Under the pieces are notes generated by a model that searched no databases, was not told the origin of the DNA, and saw only the letters and a program-made list of their open reading frames with translations. A DNA stretch of 48,838 nucleotides from an uncultured Negativibacillus sp. (GTDB lineage Bacteria > Bacillota > Clostridia > Oscillospirales > Ruminococcaceae). Each line of letters begins with the position of its first letter. The first letter of the stretch is position 1. A program made the position numbers and the translations under genes. The stretch spans positions 1 through 48,838 of the forward strand of contig NZ_CALXIN010000009.1 in assembly GCF_944388365.1 (NCBI RefSeq), in the 5' to 3' direction. Shown in pieces: positions 1 through 6,152 of the stretch.

Positions 1-205
1 AGCTCGAGCAAAAACTTTATTTTTTCTGATTCGGGTAGTTAGCTTAGCGCCGAAGGCGAACAGTGTCCAGCTTCAAGCTGGTTTGAAAAAAGCTCGAGCA
101 AAAACTTTATTTTTTCTGATTCGGGTAGTTAGCTTAGCGCCGAAGGCGAACAGTGTCCAGCTTCAAGTCGGTTTGAAAAAAGCTCGAGCAAAAACTTTAT
201 TTTTC
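1..205. repeat. 90-bp tandem repeat array, cut by the window edge
   Basis: Two nearly identical 90-bp units lie at 1-90 and 91-180, differing mainly by a CTG/TCG swap near 166-170. A third copy begins at 181 and runs to about 205, where it meets the spmB stop codon. Each unit starts with the palindrome GCTCGAGC, then an A/T-rich stretch, a CGCC-GAA-GGCG hairpin, and a CCAGCTT/AAGCTGG inverted repeat. Weak similarity to the unit continues about 20 bp into the 3' end of spmB, so the array may have grown by duplication of sequence around that end. The array may extend beyond the window. Confidence 0.85.
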
Positions 206-727
206 TTATTCGAGCAGCAAGTTTACCGCCAGCACACTGGCACAAAAACCCATCAAATCCGCACACAAAGAAGCCGGTGCAGCGTACCGGCTTTTTTTGA
301 TGCCTGCCGCGGAACAATACAGCGCAATGGTATAGAAGGTCGTTTCGGTCGAGCCCATCATTACACTGGCAATCCGCCCGATCAGGCTATCGGGACCATA
401 TTGGGACAGAATATCCTCAAACACCACCAGCGCTCCACTGCCCGAAAGCGGACGCAGTAGGGTCAGCGGCAGAATCGGAGCAGGGAAGCCCAGCAGAGCG
501 GCAGGTTTGGACAGTGCCTTGCACAGCAGTTCCAGTGCACCGGACGAACGGAAACAGGTGATGGCAAGTGTCAGCAGCATCAGCGCCGGCAGCATCTCCA
601 GAACAATCTTCAGTCCATCCTTGACGCCTTTGGAAAAGGAGGAGAGAAGATCGACCCGCTGAACTCCTGCCCAGAGAAAGACACCGCAGATGACCAGCGG
701 CACACTTAAGGAAGAAAGAAAGCTCAT
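206..727 (-). CDS. spmB: Spore maturation protein B
   Basis: This is a hydrophobic membrane protein of 173 residues and the nucleoside-recognition/gate-domain partner of SpmA. In Bacillus and Clostridium the pair is needed for full dehydration of the spore core. The family motif region reads RPLSGSGALVVFEDI, followed by GPDSLIGRIASVMMGSTETTFYT, both typical of SpmB. The ATG start at 727 follows a GGAGGG site and overlaps the spmA stop by 4 bp (ATGA), implying translational coupling. The 3' end abuts the tandem repeats. A T-tailed hairpin on the plus strand lies inside the gene at 271-298. Confidence 0.9.
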   Translation of the reverse strand: MSFLSSLSVPLVICGVFLWAGVQRVDLLSSFSKGVKDGLKIVLEMLPALMLLTLAITCFRSSGALELLCKALSKPAALLGFPAPILPLTLLRPLSGSGALVVFEDILSQYGPDSLIGRIASVMMGSTETTFYTIALYCSAAGIKKSRYAAPASLCADLMGFCASVLAVNLLLE

Positions 728-1350
728 GACATCGCCCTCCTTTTTGCGGGATGACCGAAAGATCGTTGCAGCGGTGAGCAAAGATGGCGCATCGTTTTGG
801 CGGCAAGGACACCGGTGCAGACCGAAAGCACCGATGCCATCCAGACGGCAGGCAGAATTTCCATCGGAGCCGCCGACCCAGCCTGCAATCGCAACATCGC
901 GGCTGTGGTGGGAATCAGCTGCAAAGAAGCGGTATTGAGCAAAATTAACAGGATGCTGTTGTCGGTGGCAATGCTGGGAGAACGGCTCATTTTCTGAAAT
1001 TCCTGCACAGCACAGATACCGGCAGGAGCGGCAGCGGCGCCCAATCCCAGCAGATTGGCAGCCAGATTCAGGCAGACTGCCTGCGCTGCCTTGGACTCCT
1101 TTTTGATGCTGGGAAACAGCAGCCTCAGCAGCGGCGAAAACAGTTTGGACAAGCCTTTCAGCAGCCCGCTGTCCTGAGCGACCTGCATGACGCCGCTCCA
1201 CAGGCAGATGCTGCATCCGATGGTAATATTTAACTCCACCGCCTTTTGCGGCGAAGCCAGCAGCTGGGTGCAGACATTGTCGATTTGTCCATTACACAGT
1301 GCGGTGACCAGAGAAAACAGAAGAATCAATAAAATCAGATAACCGATCAA
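724..1350 (-). CDS. spmA: Spore maturation protein A
   Basis: This 208-residue membrane protein belongs to the SpmA family and acts with SpmB in the forespore. It carries the gate-domain pattern SICLWSGVMQVAQDSGLLKGLSK near residues 47-68 and NLLGLGAAAAPAGI near 100. The start is a TTG at 1350, chosen because a strong AGGAGG lies 7-8 bases upstream and the protein then begins in the usual family place (MIGYLILLILL). It is the first gene of a two-gene minus-strand operon. I cannot read a convincing sigma-A promoter upstream, which would fit a sporulation sigma factor but does not prove one. Confidence 0.88.
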   Translation of the reverse strand: MIGYLILLILLFSLVTALCNGQIDNVCTQLLASPQKAVELNITIGCSICLWSGVMQVAQDSGLLKGLSKLFSPLLRLLFPSIKKESKAAQAVCLNLAANLLGLGAAAAPAGICAVQEFQKMSRSPSIATDNSILLILLNTASLQLIPTTAAMLRLQAGSAAPMEILPAVWMASVLSVCTGVLAAKTMRHLCSPLQRSFGHPAKRRAMS

Positions 1351-1452
1351 GAAAGCTGCCTCCTTTTGCTAATTTCTGACATTGCTCGACAGGTGGTCAT
1401 TAAAAATTTACTTTTTTTACCAATTTTTTCCAATTATTGGGAATTAACTGAA

Positions 1453-1481
1453 TTGACACGGAAATATAAATCGGGTATATT
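1453..1481 (+). promoter_or_regulatory. Sigma-A promoter of abrB
   Basis: TTGACA at 1453-1458 and TATATT at 1476-1481 are separated by exactly 17 bp. They lie about 45 bp upstream of the abrB start. Confidence 0.8.
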
Positions 1482-1527
1482 TATCAAGAAAAGGCGAAAC
1501 CTGTAAAAGGAAAGGGAGTGTTTTTCG

Positions 1528-1770
1528 ATGAAATCGACAGGAATTGTCAGAAAAGTAGATGAGCTGGGAAGAATCGTGCTTCCAGTGGAACTGAGAAGAG
1601 TGATGGACATTCAGATCAAGGATTCGCTAGAGATTATGACCGAGGACGACAAAATCATTTTGAAAAAGTATGAACCAAGCTGTGTGTTTTGTTTGGGTAA
1701 GGAGGATTTAACCGATTTTAAAGGTCGATGTGTTTGCAAGAAATGTCTGCAGGAACTGCTGAGTAAATAA
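1528..1770 (+). CDS. abrB: AbrB-family transition-state regulator
   Basis: This 80-residue protein has an N-terminal SpoVT/AbrB swapped-hairpin DNA-binding domain (STGIVRKVDELGRIVLPVELR, residues 3-23). The C-terminal part holds five cysteines in a CxxC...CxCxxC arrangement (CVFC near 51-54, CVCKKC near 69-74), a layout that could bind a metal. AbrB proteins are dimeric or tetrameric regulators of stationary-phase genes. The start follows an AAGGGAG site. The gene has its own consensus promoter and is followed by a DUF378 gene. The A/T-rich region upstream (about 1400-1450) could hold autoregulatory sites. Confidence 0.9.
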   Translation: MKSTGIVRKVDELGRIVLPVELRRVMDIQIKDSLEIMTEDDKIILKKYEPSCVFCLGKEDLTDFKGRCVCKKCLQELLSK

Positions 1771-1871
1771 AAAAATTTACCTTTTTATGGTATGAGGGAA
1801 CTTGATTGTATAGAACGGGGAACGGTTGCTCACAATAGTCATGTCCTTAAAAATGATAAGGAGATGTTGTG

Positions 1872-2096
1872 ATGATTGATAAACTTGTACTTGCATTAGT
1901 GGTTATTGGCGCGCTCAACTGGGGCAGCATCGGTATCTTCCAGTATGACCTGGTCGCTGCACTGTTTGGCGGACAGGCTGCAATTATCAGCCGTATTGTC
2001 TACACGCTGGTTGCGCTGGCTGGTGTCTGGGCGATTTCCTTTTTCTTCCGCGACACCGAGGTACACCACGAAACAGCCAAAGAAAGACGAATATAA
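1872..2096 (+). CDS. DUF378 family small membrane protein
   Basis: This 74-residue protein has two predicted membrane helices, residues about 4-21 and 40-59. The N-terminal motif DKLVLALVVIGALNWGSIG is the hallmark of DUF378 proteins, whose function is unknown. The ATG at 1872 is preferred over the GTG at 1869 because AAGGAG then sits 8 bases away. The tail is charged and His/Glu-rich. It lies about 100 bp downstream of abrB and is closed by the hairpin at 2111-2154. Confidence 0.8.
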   Translation: MIDKLVLALVVIGALNWGSIGIFQYDLVAALFGGQAAIISRIVYTLVALAGVWAISFFFRDTEVHHETAKERRI

Positions 2097-2110
2097 GAGG
2101 ACAAAAATAA

Positions 2111-2154
2111 AAAGCCATGCCGGCGGTAAGATTTCTCACCGCCGGCATGGCTTT
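2111..2154. terminator. Bidirectional intrinsic terminator
   Basis: A perfect 17-bp stem (2111-2127 with 2138-2154) encloses a 10-base loop, and A-runs and T-runs flank it. It lies between the converging DUF378 gene and the permease gene and can serve both. Confidence 0.9.
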
Positions 2155-2166
2155 TTGGGGGTATTT

Positions 2167-3177
2167 CTAAAACAGAAATGCAAAGTTATTGAACAAGAAT
2201 CCAATCAGCATGATGCCGACGGTGACAATCGAGAAGAACACCGCCAGCAGTTTTGGCTTGACGGCTTTTCTCAGCATAATCATCGAAGGCAGAGAAAGCG
2301 CAGTGACTGCCATCATGAAGGAAAGGATGGTTCCAAGACCGGCGCCCTTTGCAAACAAGCTTTCCGCAACAGGGATGGTTCCGAAGATGTCCGCATACAT
2401 CGGCACACCGACCAGCGTTGCCAGTGGTACCGAATACCACTTGTCGCCGCCCAGTACCGCTTCCACGAAGGACTGTGGGATAAAGTTGTGGATGACAGCG
2501 CCGACACCAACACCGATAAAGATGTAAGGAGCCACCTTTTTGATGGTAGCAAGCACCTGATTCTTGGCATAATTCAGACGGTCGGCGATGCTCAGTTCAG
2601 GGGAGTTGATGTCCACCCGTCCGGCGTTGCGGATAAATTCTTCCACCTCATTTTCCAGATGAAGCCGTTCGATGAGCGAGCCGCCCAGTACTGCCAGCAC
2701 CAATCCGACGATGACGTAGGCAATCGCAATCTTTCCGCCAAAGATGCTGGTCAGCAGCACCAGTGATCCCAGATCGACCAGCGGAGAGGAAATCAGGAAG
2801 GAAAAGGTAACTCCCAGCGGCAGTCCCGCACTGGTAAAGCCGATGAACAGTGGAATGGAGGAACAGGAACAAAAGGGAGTGACAGTACCCAGCAGCGCTG
2901 CCAGCGTATTTGCGCCGATGCCATGGAAACGTCCAAGGATTTTTTTGGTGCGTTCCGGCGGGAAAAAGCTCTGGATATAGGAGATCACGAAGATCAGTAC
3001 CGACAGCAGAACAAAGATTTTAATAGTATCATAGAGAAAAAACTGGACAGCTCCGCCGATACGGGAACTGATATCCAGACCTACCGATGACAACAGGCTG
3101 CCAATCAGCGCATTGAGCCACTTCATGCCTAAAATCTGGTCCTGAAAGAAAAACCATGCAGTTTGAATCATGTCCAT
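2167..3177 (-). CDS. ArsP-type permease (DUF318/UPF0718)
   Basis: This 336-residue inner-membrane permease has about eight hydrophobic segments. The family signature TPFCSCSSIPLFIGF lies near residue 100 and its two cysteines are the likely substrate-binding thiols. Members such as ArsP export trivalent organoarsenicals, but other members have unknown substrates. The ATG at 3177 is chosen over the GTG at 3186 because the GAGGTG site overlaps the latter. It is the last gene of the ArsR/COG0523, thioredoxin-like, permease operon. A copy of the operator seen at the operon head lies just upstream, so it may also have its own regulated promoter. Confidence 0.82.
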   Translation of the reverse strand: MDMIQTAWFFFQDQILGMKWLNALIGSLLSSVGLDISSRIGGAVQFFLYDTIKIFVLLSVLIFVISYIQSFFPPERTKKILGRFHGIGANTLAALLGTVTPFCSCSSIPLFIGFTSAGLPLGVTFSFLISSPLVDLGSLVLLTSIFGGKIAIAYVIVGLVLAVLGGSLIERLHLENEVEEFIRNAGRVDINSPELSIADRLNYAKNQVLATIKKVAPYIFIGVGVGAVIHNFIPQSFVEAVLGGDKWYSVPLATLVGVPMYADIFGTIPVAESLFAKGAGLGTILSFMMAVTALSLPSMIMLRKAVKPKLLAVFFSIVTVGIMLIGFLFNNFAFLF

Positions 3178-3201
3178 AACAGACACCTCACTTGATTACA
3201 G

Positions 3202-3217
3202 ATTGATATTTTTCAAT
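3202..3217 (-). promoter_or_regulatory. Candidate ArsR operator ahead of the permease
   Basis: On the minus strand this reads ATTGAAAAATATCAAT, a 16-bp site with perfect 5-bp inverted arms (ATTGA/TCAAT). Nearly the same 16-mer occurs at 4801-4816 beside the arsR promoter. ArsR proteins bind short A/T-rich dyads of this kind. Confidence 0.6.
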
Positions 3218-3231
3218 ATATTGTTCAAAGG

Positions 3232-3255
3232 AATCGGTCGCCGCAGCGACCGATT
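3232..3255. other. Intercistronic hairpin between disulfide protein and permease genes
   Basis: A perfect 9-bp stem (AATCGGTCG with CGACCGATT) has a 6-base loop. The T-rich flank is on the plus strand, so in the direction of the operon it is more likely an mRNA-processing or partial attenuation hairpin than a full terminator. Confidence 0.55.
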
Positions 3256-3261
3256 TTCTTC

Positions 3262-3498
3262 TTATTTTTGCAGAAGCTTAACAATTTTATCGGTGGAAAC
3301 GACCTGACCGCTGACGATCAGTTTGCCGTCCTTCATCAGCGAAGGAGAGGTCATAACACCGAGCTTGACAATCTCCATCAGATCCTCAATCTTTTCGATT
3401 TCGGCTTCGATGCCCAGTTTTGCAACAGCTTCTTTGGTATTGGCATACAGCTGGTCACATTTATCGCAGCCGGTACCGATCACTTTCAGATTCATCAT
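3262..3498 (-). CDS. Thioredoxin-like redox-active disulfide protein
   Basis: This 78-residue cytoplasmic protein is of the small thioredoxin-fold type (TM0996/MTH895 group). The redox pair is CDKC at residues 10-13, and the cis-proline region is TSPSLMKDGKLIVSG. Such genes often travel with ArsP-type permeases, where they may reduce or hand over a thiol-reactive substrate; that role is inferred. The ATG at 3498 follows AAGGAGG. It sits between the COG0523 GTPase and permease genes, 13 bases after the GTPase stop. Confidence 0.85.
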   Translation of the reverse strand: MMNLKVIGTGCDKCDQLYANTKEAVAKLGIEAEIEKIEDLMEIVKLGVMTSPSLMKDGKLIVSGQVVSTDKIVKLLQK

Positions 3499-3511
3499 CG
3501 CAGTTTCCTCC

Positions 3512-4783
3512 TTAGTTTTTCAGCTGCATTGGCAGACCGACCTTTTCTTCCCAAGCCGCTGCAATCTTGCGGATGACTGCCGGACCAATCTTGGAGATAA
3601 AGACCATCTGCGATTTTTCCTGCGGCTCGCTGGGTTTGACGTCAATGCGGCTGCCCACCAGGTCGATCTGGTTCCAGCCGCTGCCGGTGAGATGGAAAAA
3701 TCCTTTGGCGCGGTAGAGGTCTGCTTCGATTTCCTGCAGAAAGGCTTCCAGCTTGCTCAGTTCCACTTCACCTTCAAAGTTGAGGGAAAGTGTCTTTGGC
3801 TTGGTTTCTTCGGAGTTGGTGGTGTCCTCGTTCTCTGCCCAGCGGTACTGCATCAGATCTTCGTTTAAGAAGGAGAGGTCCAGATTGCCGTTGGAGCTGG
3901 TATCAATGCGGCAGACAGGATTGATTTCACGGATTTTTTCTTTCAGCTCAATGATGCGCTGTCCATCCACCAGATCAACCTTGGTCAGCACAGCCAGATG
4001 ACAGTGTTTGAGCTGACGGTAAACGGTTTCCAGATCGCCCAGCTGATCGAAGAAGTTGACAGCATCCACCAGACAGATGGCACCTTTGAAGTCGTACTGG
4101 TCGCCGCACAGAGCAGAGGCAGCATTGAGAATTTCCTCGACGTTGGACGGGTCGCCCAGACCGGAGCTTTCGACAAACAGATAATCAAATTTTTGTGCAG
4201 CCATGTCAGCCAGCGCCTGTACAAAGGAAAGTTTCAGGCAGGAGCAGAAGATGGAGCCGCGGGTGATCTCGACCATCTGAATATCATCGCTGTCGTGCAG
4301 GATGGTGCCATCGACGCTGAGCTTGCCAAATTCGTTCTGGATGATTCCTACCCGTTTGCCCTTGAGGCTTTCAATCAGCTTTAACAGAATGGTGGTTTTG
4401 CCGGAGCCTAAAAATCCGGTCAGAACATACAGTTGGGTTTTGTTTTCCATAGTATCTTCACCTCGTTTGATGTTTGCGGAACAGGAACAGTCGGAGTGGC
4501 AGCTTCCTTCCACGCTCAATGTATTTAGCAGCTGGTGTGCAGTTTCCAGCCCTTCTTTACAGATGGAATAGTGGGTCCATTTGCCTTCCTTGCGGCCGGT
4601 CACGATGCCGGAATCACACAGAATCTTCATGTGATGGGACAGCGTTGGCTGGCTGATTTCCAGTTTGTTGAGCAGCACACAGGCACACTTTTCGCCGCCC
4701 TGTAAGATCTCGAGGATTTTCCAGCGGTTTTCGTCACAGAAGGCTTTGAAAAGGGTGACCTTTTGCGAATAATCCAAAGACAA
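3512..4783 (-). CDS. ArsR regulator fused in frame to a COG0523 (CobW-like) GTPase
   Basis: The reading frame spans 423 residues. Residues 1 to about 105 are an ArsR/SmtB winged-helix repressor: the metal-sensing region reads KCACVLL, the recognition helix is QPTLSHHMKIL, and a Cys-rich tail (CHSDCSCS) follows. Residues from about 112 are a COG0523 metallochaperone-type GTPase with Walker A GFLGSGKTT, a CSC motif where the family usually has CxCC, and TKVD. The start is a TTG at 4783 after GAGGTG. The GTPase part has its own ATG at 4450 behind a GAGGTGA site (4458-4464). No stop separates the two parts; a single change of the CGA codon at 4463-4465 to TGA would split them. Both a fusion and a separate GTPase may be made. 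Confidence 0.8.
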   Translation of the reverse strand: MSLDYSQKVTLFKAFCDENRWKILEILQGGEKCACVLLNKLEISQPTLSHHMKILCDSGIVTGRKEGKWTHYSICKEGLETAHQLLNTLSVEGSCHSDCSCSANIKRGEDTMENKTQLYVLTGFLGSGKTTILLKLIESLKGKRVGIIQNEFGKLSVDGTILHDSDDIQMVEITRGSIFCSCLKLSFVQALADMAAQKFDYLFVESSGLGDPSNVEEILNAASALCGDQYDFKGAICLVDAVNFFDQLGDLETVYRQLKHCHLAVLTKVDLVDGQRIIELKEKIREINPVCRIDTSSNGNLDLSFLNEDLMQYRWAENEDTTNSEETKPKTLSLNFEGEVELSKLEAFLQEIEADLYRAKGFFHLTGSGWNQIDLVGSRIDVKPSEPQEKSQMVFISKIGPAVIRKIAAAWEEKVGLPMQLKN

Positions 4784-4800
4784 ACCATCACCTCATTCAT

Positions 4801-4816
4801 ATAGATGTTTTTCAAT
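4801..4816 (-). promoter_or_regulatory. Candidate ArsR operator at operon start
   Basis: On the minus strand this reads ATTGAAAAACATCTAT, matching the 3202-3217 site at 13 of 16 positions. It sits directly downstream of the -10 box, over the expected transcription start, a position suited to repression. Confidence 0.6.
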
Positions 4817-4820
4817 GTAT

Positions 4821-4849
4821 AGTATAGTCATCAGATAGATAAATGTCAA
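4821..4849 (-). promoter_or_regulatory. Sigma-A promoter of the ArsR operon
   Basis: On the minus strand TTGACA (4844-4849) and TATACT (4821-4826) are spaced by 17 bp. Confidence 0.85.
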
Positions 4850-4863
4850 TATATAAAATAAAA

Positions 4864-4897
4864 AAAGCAGGACTATTTTTTAAAATAGTCCTGCTTT
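4864..4897. terminator. Intrinsic terminator after the DUF3006 gene
   Basis: A 16-bp perfect stem (4864-4879 with 4882-4897) has a 2-base loop as written (a larger real loop is likely). Read on the minus strand, a T-rich tail follows. It lies between the DUF3006 gene and the arsR promoter. Confidence 0.85.
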
Positions 4898-4901
4898 GCG
4901 C

Positions 4902-5129
4902 TTAGTCTCGGCGCCGGAGCATATTTTTGAGTCGATACATATTGGCGGCGCGGCGGCGAAGTGTTTTTTCTTCGTCGATGATGACGGTGCCATCGTCCTG
5001 AATGACCAGCCAGCTGCCCTCCACAGCATTCGCTGGAACCTGCTCGCGCCGCAGGGCATCCAGCTTGCCTTCCGGTGTCTGGCAGACGACATATCCCTCT
5101 TCAAAGCGGTCGATAATCAGCTCTTTCAT
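4902..5129 (-). CDS. DUF3006 family protein
   Basis: This 75-residue protein begins MKELIIDRFEEGYVVC and carries the DUF3006 pattern (a short beta-rich domain with DRFEEG and later DDGTVIIDEEKT). DUF3006 genes commonly lie beside ComEC/Rec2-type metallo-hydrolase genes, as here, 21 bases downstream of one. Its function is unknown. The ATG at 5129 is taken over the TTG at 5132 for better spacing from GGAGG. The C-terminus is Arg-rich (LRRRAANMYRLKNMLRRRD) and might bind nucleic acid or a membrane. Confidence 0.75.
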   Translation of the reverse strand: MKELIIDRFEEGYVVCQTPEGKLDALRREQVPANAVEGSWLVIQDDGTVIIDEEKTLRRRAANMYRLKNMLRRRD

Positions 5130-5150
5130 CAATCCATTCCTCCGTTTCGA

Positions 5151-6128
5151 TTACGGCTTTTCGGTGCGGACAGAAATCTCTTCTCCATCGCTGGTGAAGG
5201 TGATGCTTCCGTCCACATCGGTACGATAATATTCGACTCCCATTTCCTCCAGCTTTTCGACCGTTTCCTCGTGCGGATGACCATAGCTGTTGCCTTTGCC
5301 GCAGGAGATGGAGGCATATTCAGGGGAGACAGCCTCCATGTAAGCCTTCGAAGAGGAGGTGGAGCTGCCGTGGTGTCCCATGGTCATCATGTCACAGTCG
5401 AGGTTGGCGCCGCTTTCCAGCAGCAATTCCTCCATCGGGGTTTCCTGATCGCCGTTAAACAGGAAGGAAGTGTCGCCGAAATCCAGACGGCAGACGACAG
5501 AGGTGTTGTTCAGGTCGTCGATATCCTCGGTGACAGGACCGAGGATGGTAACCACAGCACCGCAGCCAAGGTCGATGGTCTGACCTGGGGTGACGGTGGA
5601 GAGAGGGATGTCCTGTTCTTCGATGACATCCAGCACATCCTCAAAGGTTTTGGTGGTAGGAACGAGGCTGTCGGGAATATAGCCGAAGAAAACCTCGCCG
5701 ACCGAGATGCCCTCCATCACGGTATCCAATCCGCCGATGTGGTCGGAGTGCGGATGAGTGCCCAGTGCGTAGTCGATGTGGTCCAGTCCCAGACCGTCGA
5801 TGAAGTCGAGGACCTCGTCGCCCATGTTGTTTTCACCGGCGTCGATCAGCATGGATTTTTCCTCGGTGGTGATGAGGATGCTCTCGCCCTGCCCGACGTC
5901 GATGATGTACACCTTTGCCTCGCCCGAGGCAGGCAGAGTGGGCGCCGGTGAGGTAGGTCCGCCGTAAAGCACCGTGTCAATGGCGTTCATGCAGGTGGTG
6001 AGGAAGGAAGTATCAATGCCGACCAGATCTCCTGCAAAGGTGATGACACTTAAAATGACGGCGATGACGACAAAGGCGGAGATGACCCATTTGGGAAGGG
6101 TTTGTTTTTTGCGTTTGCGATTTGCCAT
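5151..6128 (-). CDS. ComEC/Rec2-type metallo-beta-lactamase-fold hydrolase
   Basis: This 325-residue protein has an N-terminal membrane anchor (residues about 13-33) and a linker rich in Pro, Thr and Ser. The outside-facing MBL domain begins with KVYIIDVGQGESILI. The metal-binding motif is THPHSDHIGG; further elements are NNTSVVCRL, FLFNGD and GHHGSSTS. It corresponds to the soluble C-terminal domain of ComEC rather than the full channel protein. Related secreted domains are nucleases or phosphodiesterases, but the substrate here is not known. It lies between ygiQ (24-base gap) and the DUF3006 gene. Confidence 0.85.
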   Translation of the reverse strand: MANRKRKKQTLPKWVISAFVVIAVILSVITFAGDLVGIDTSFLTTCMNAIDTVLYGGPTSPAPTLPASGEAKVYIIDVGQGESILITTEEKSMLIDAGENNMGDEVLDFIDGLGLDHIDYALGTHPHSDHIGGLDTVMEGISVGEVFFGYIPDSLVPTTKTFEDVLDVIEEQDIPLSTVTPGQTIDLGCGAVVTILGPVTEDIDDLNNTSVVCRLDFGDTSFLFNGDQETPMEELLLESGANLDCDMMTMGHHGSSTSSSKAYMEAVSPEYASISCGKGNSYGHPHEETVEKLEEMGVEYYRTDVDGSITFTSDGEEISVRTEKP

Positions 6129-6152
6129 AAGAAAAAGTTCCTCCGTGTCAGA

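Noticed and set aside
1..205. CRISPR array
   Set aside because: The units are 90 bp, directly joined, with no variable spacers and no cas genes.
271..298. Hairpin AAGCCGGT/ACCGGCTT with a T-run on the plus strand
   Set aside because: It lies inside the spmB coding region (minus strand) and no plus-strand gene is seen upstream in the window. It could stop antisense transcription, but chance is as likely.
2167..4849. Calling the operon an arsenic resistance operon outright
   Set aside because: There is no ArsB/Acr3 pump or arsenate reductase. The permease family and thiol motifs fit arsenicals, but other metals or metalloids are possible.
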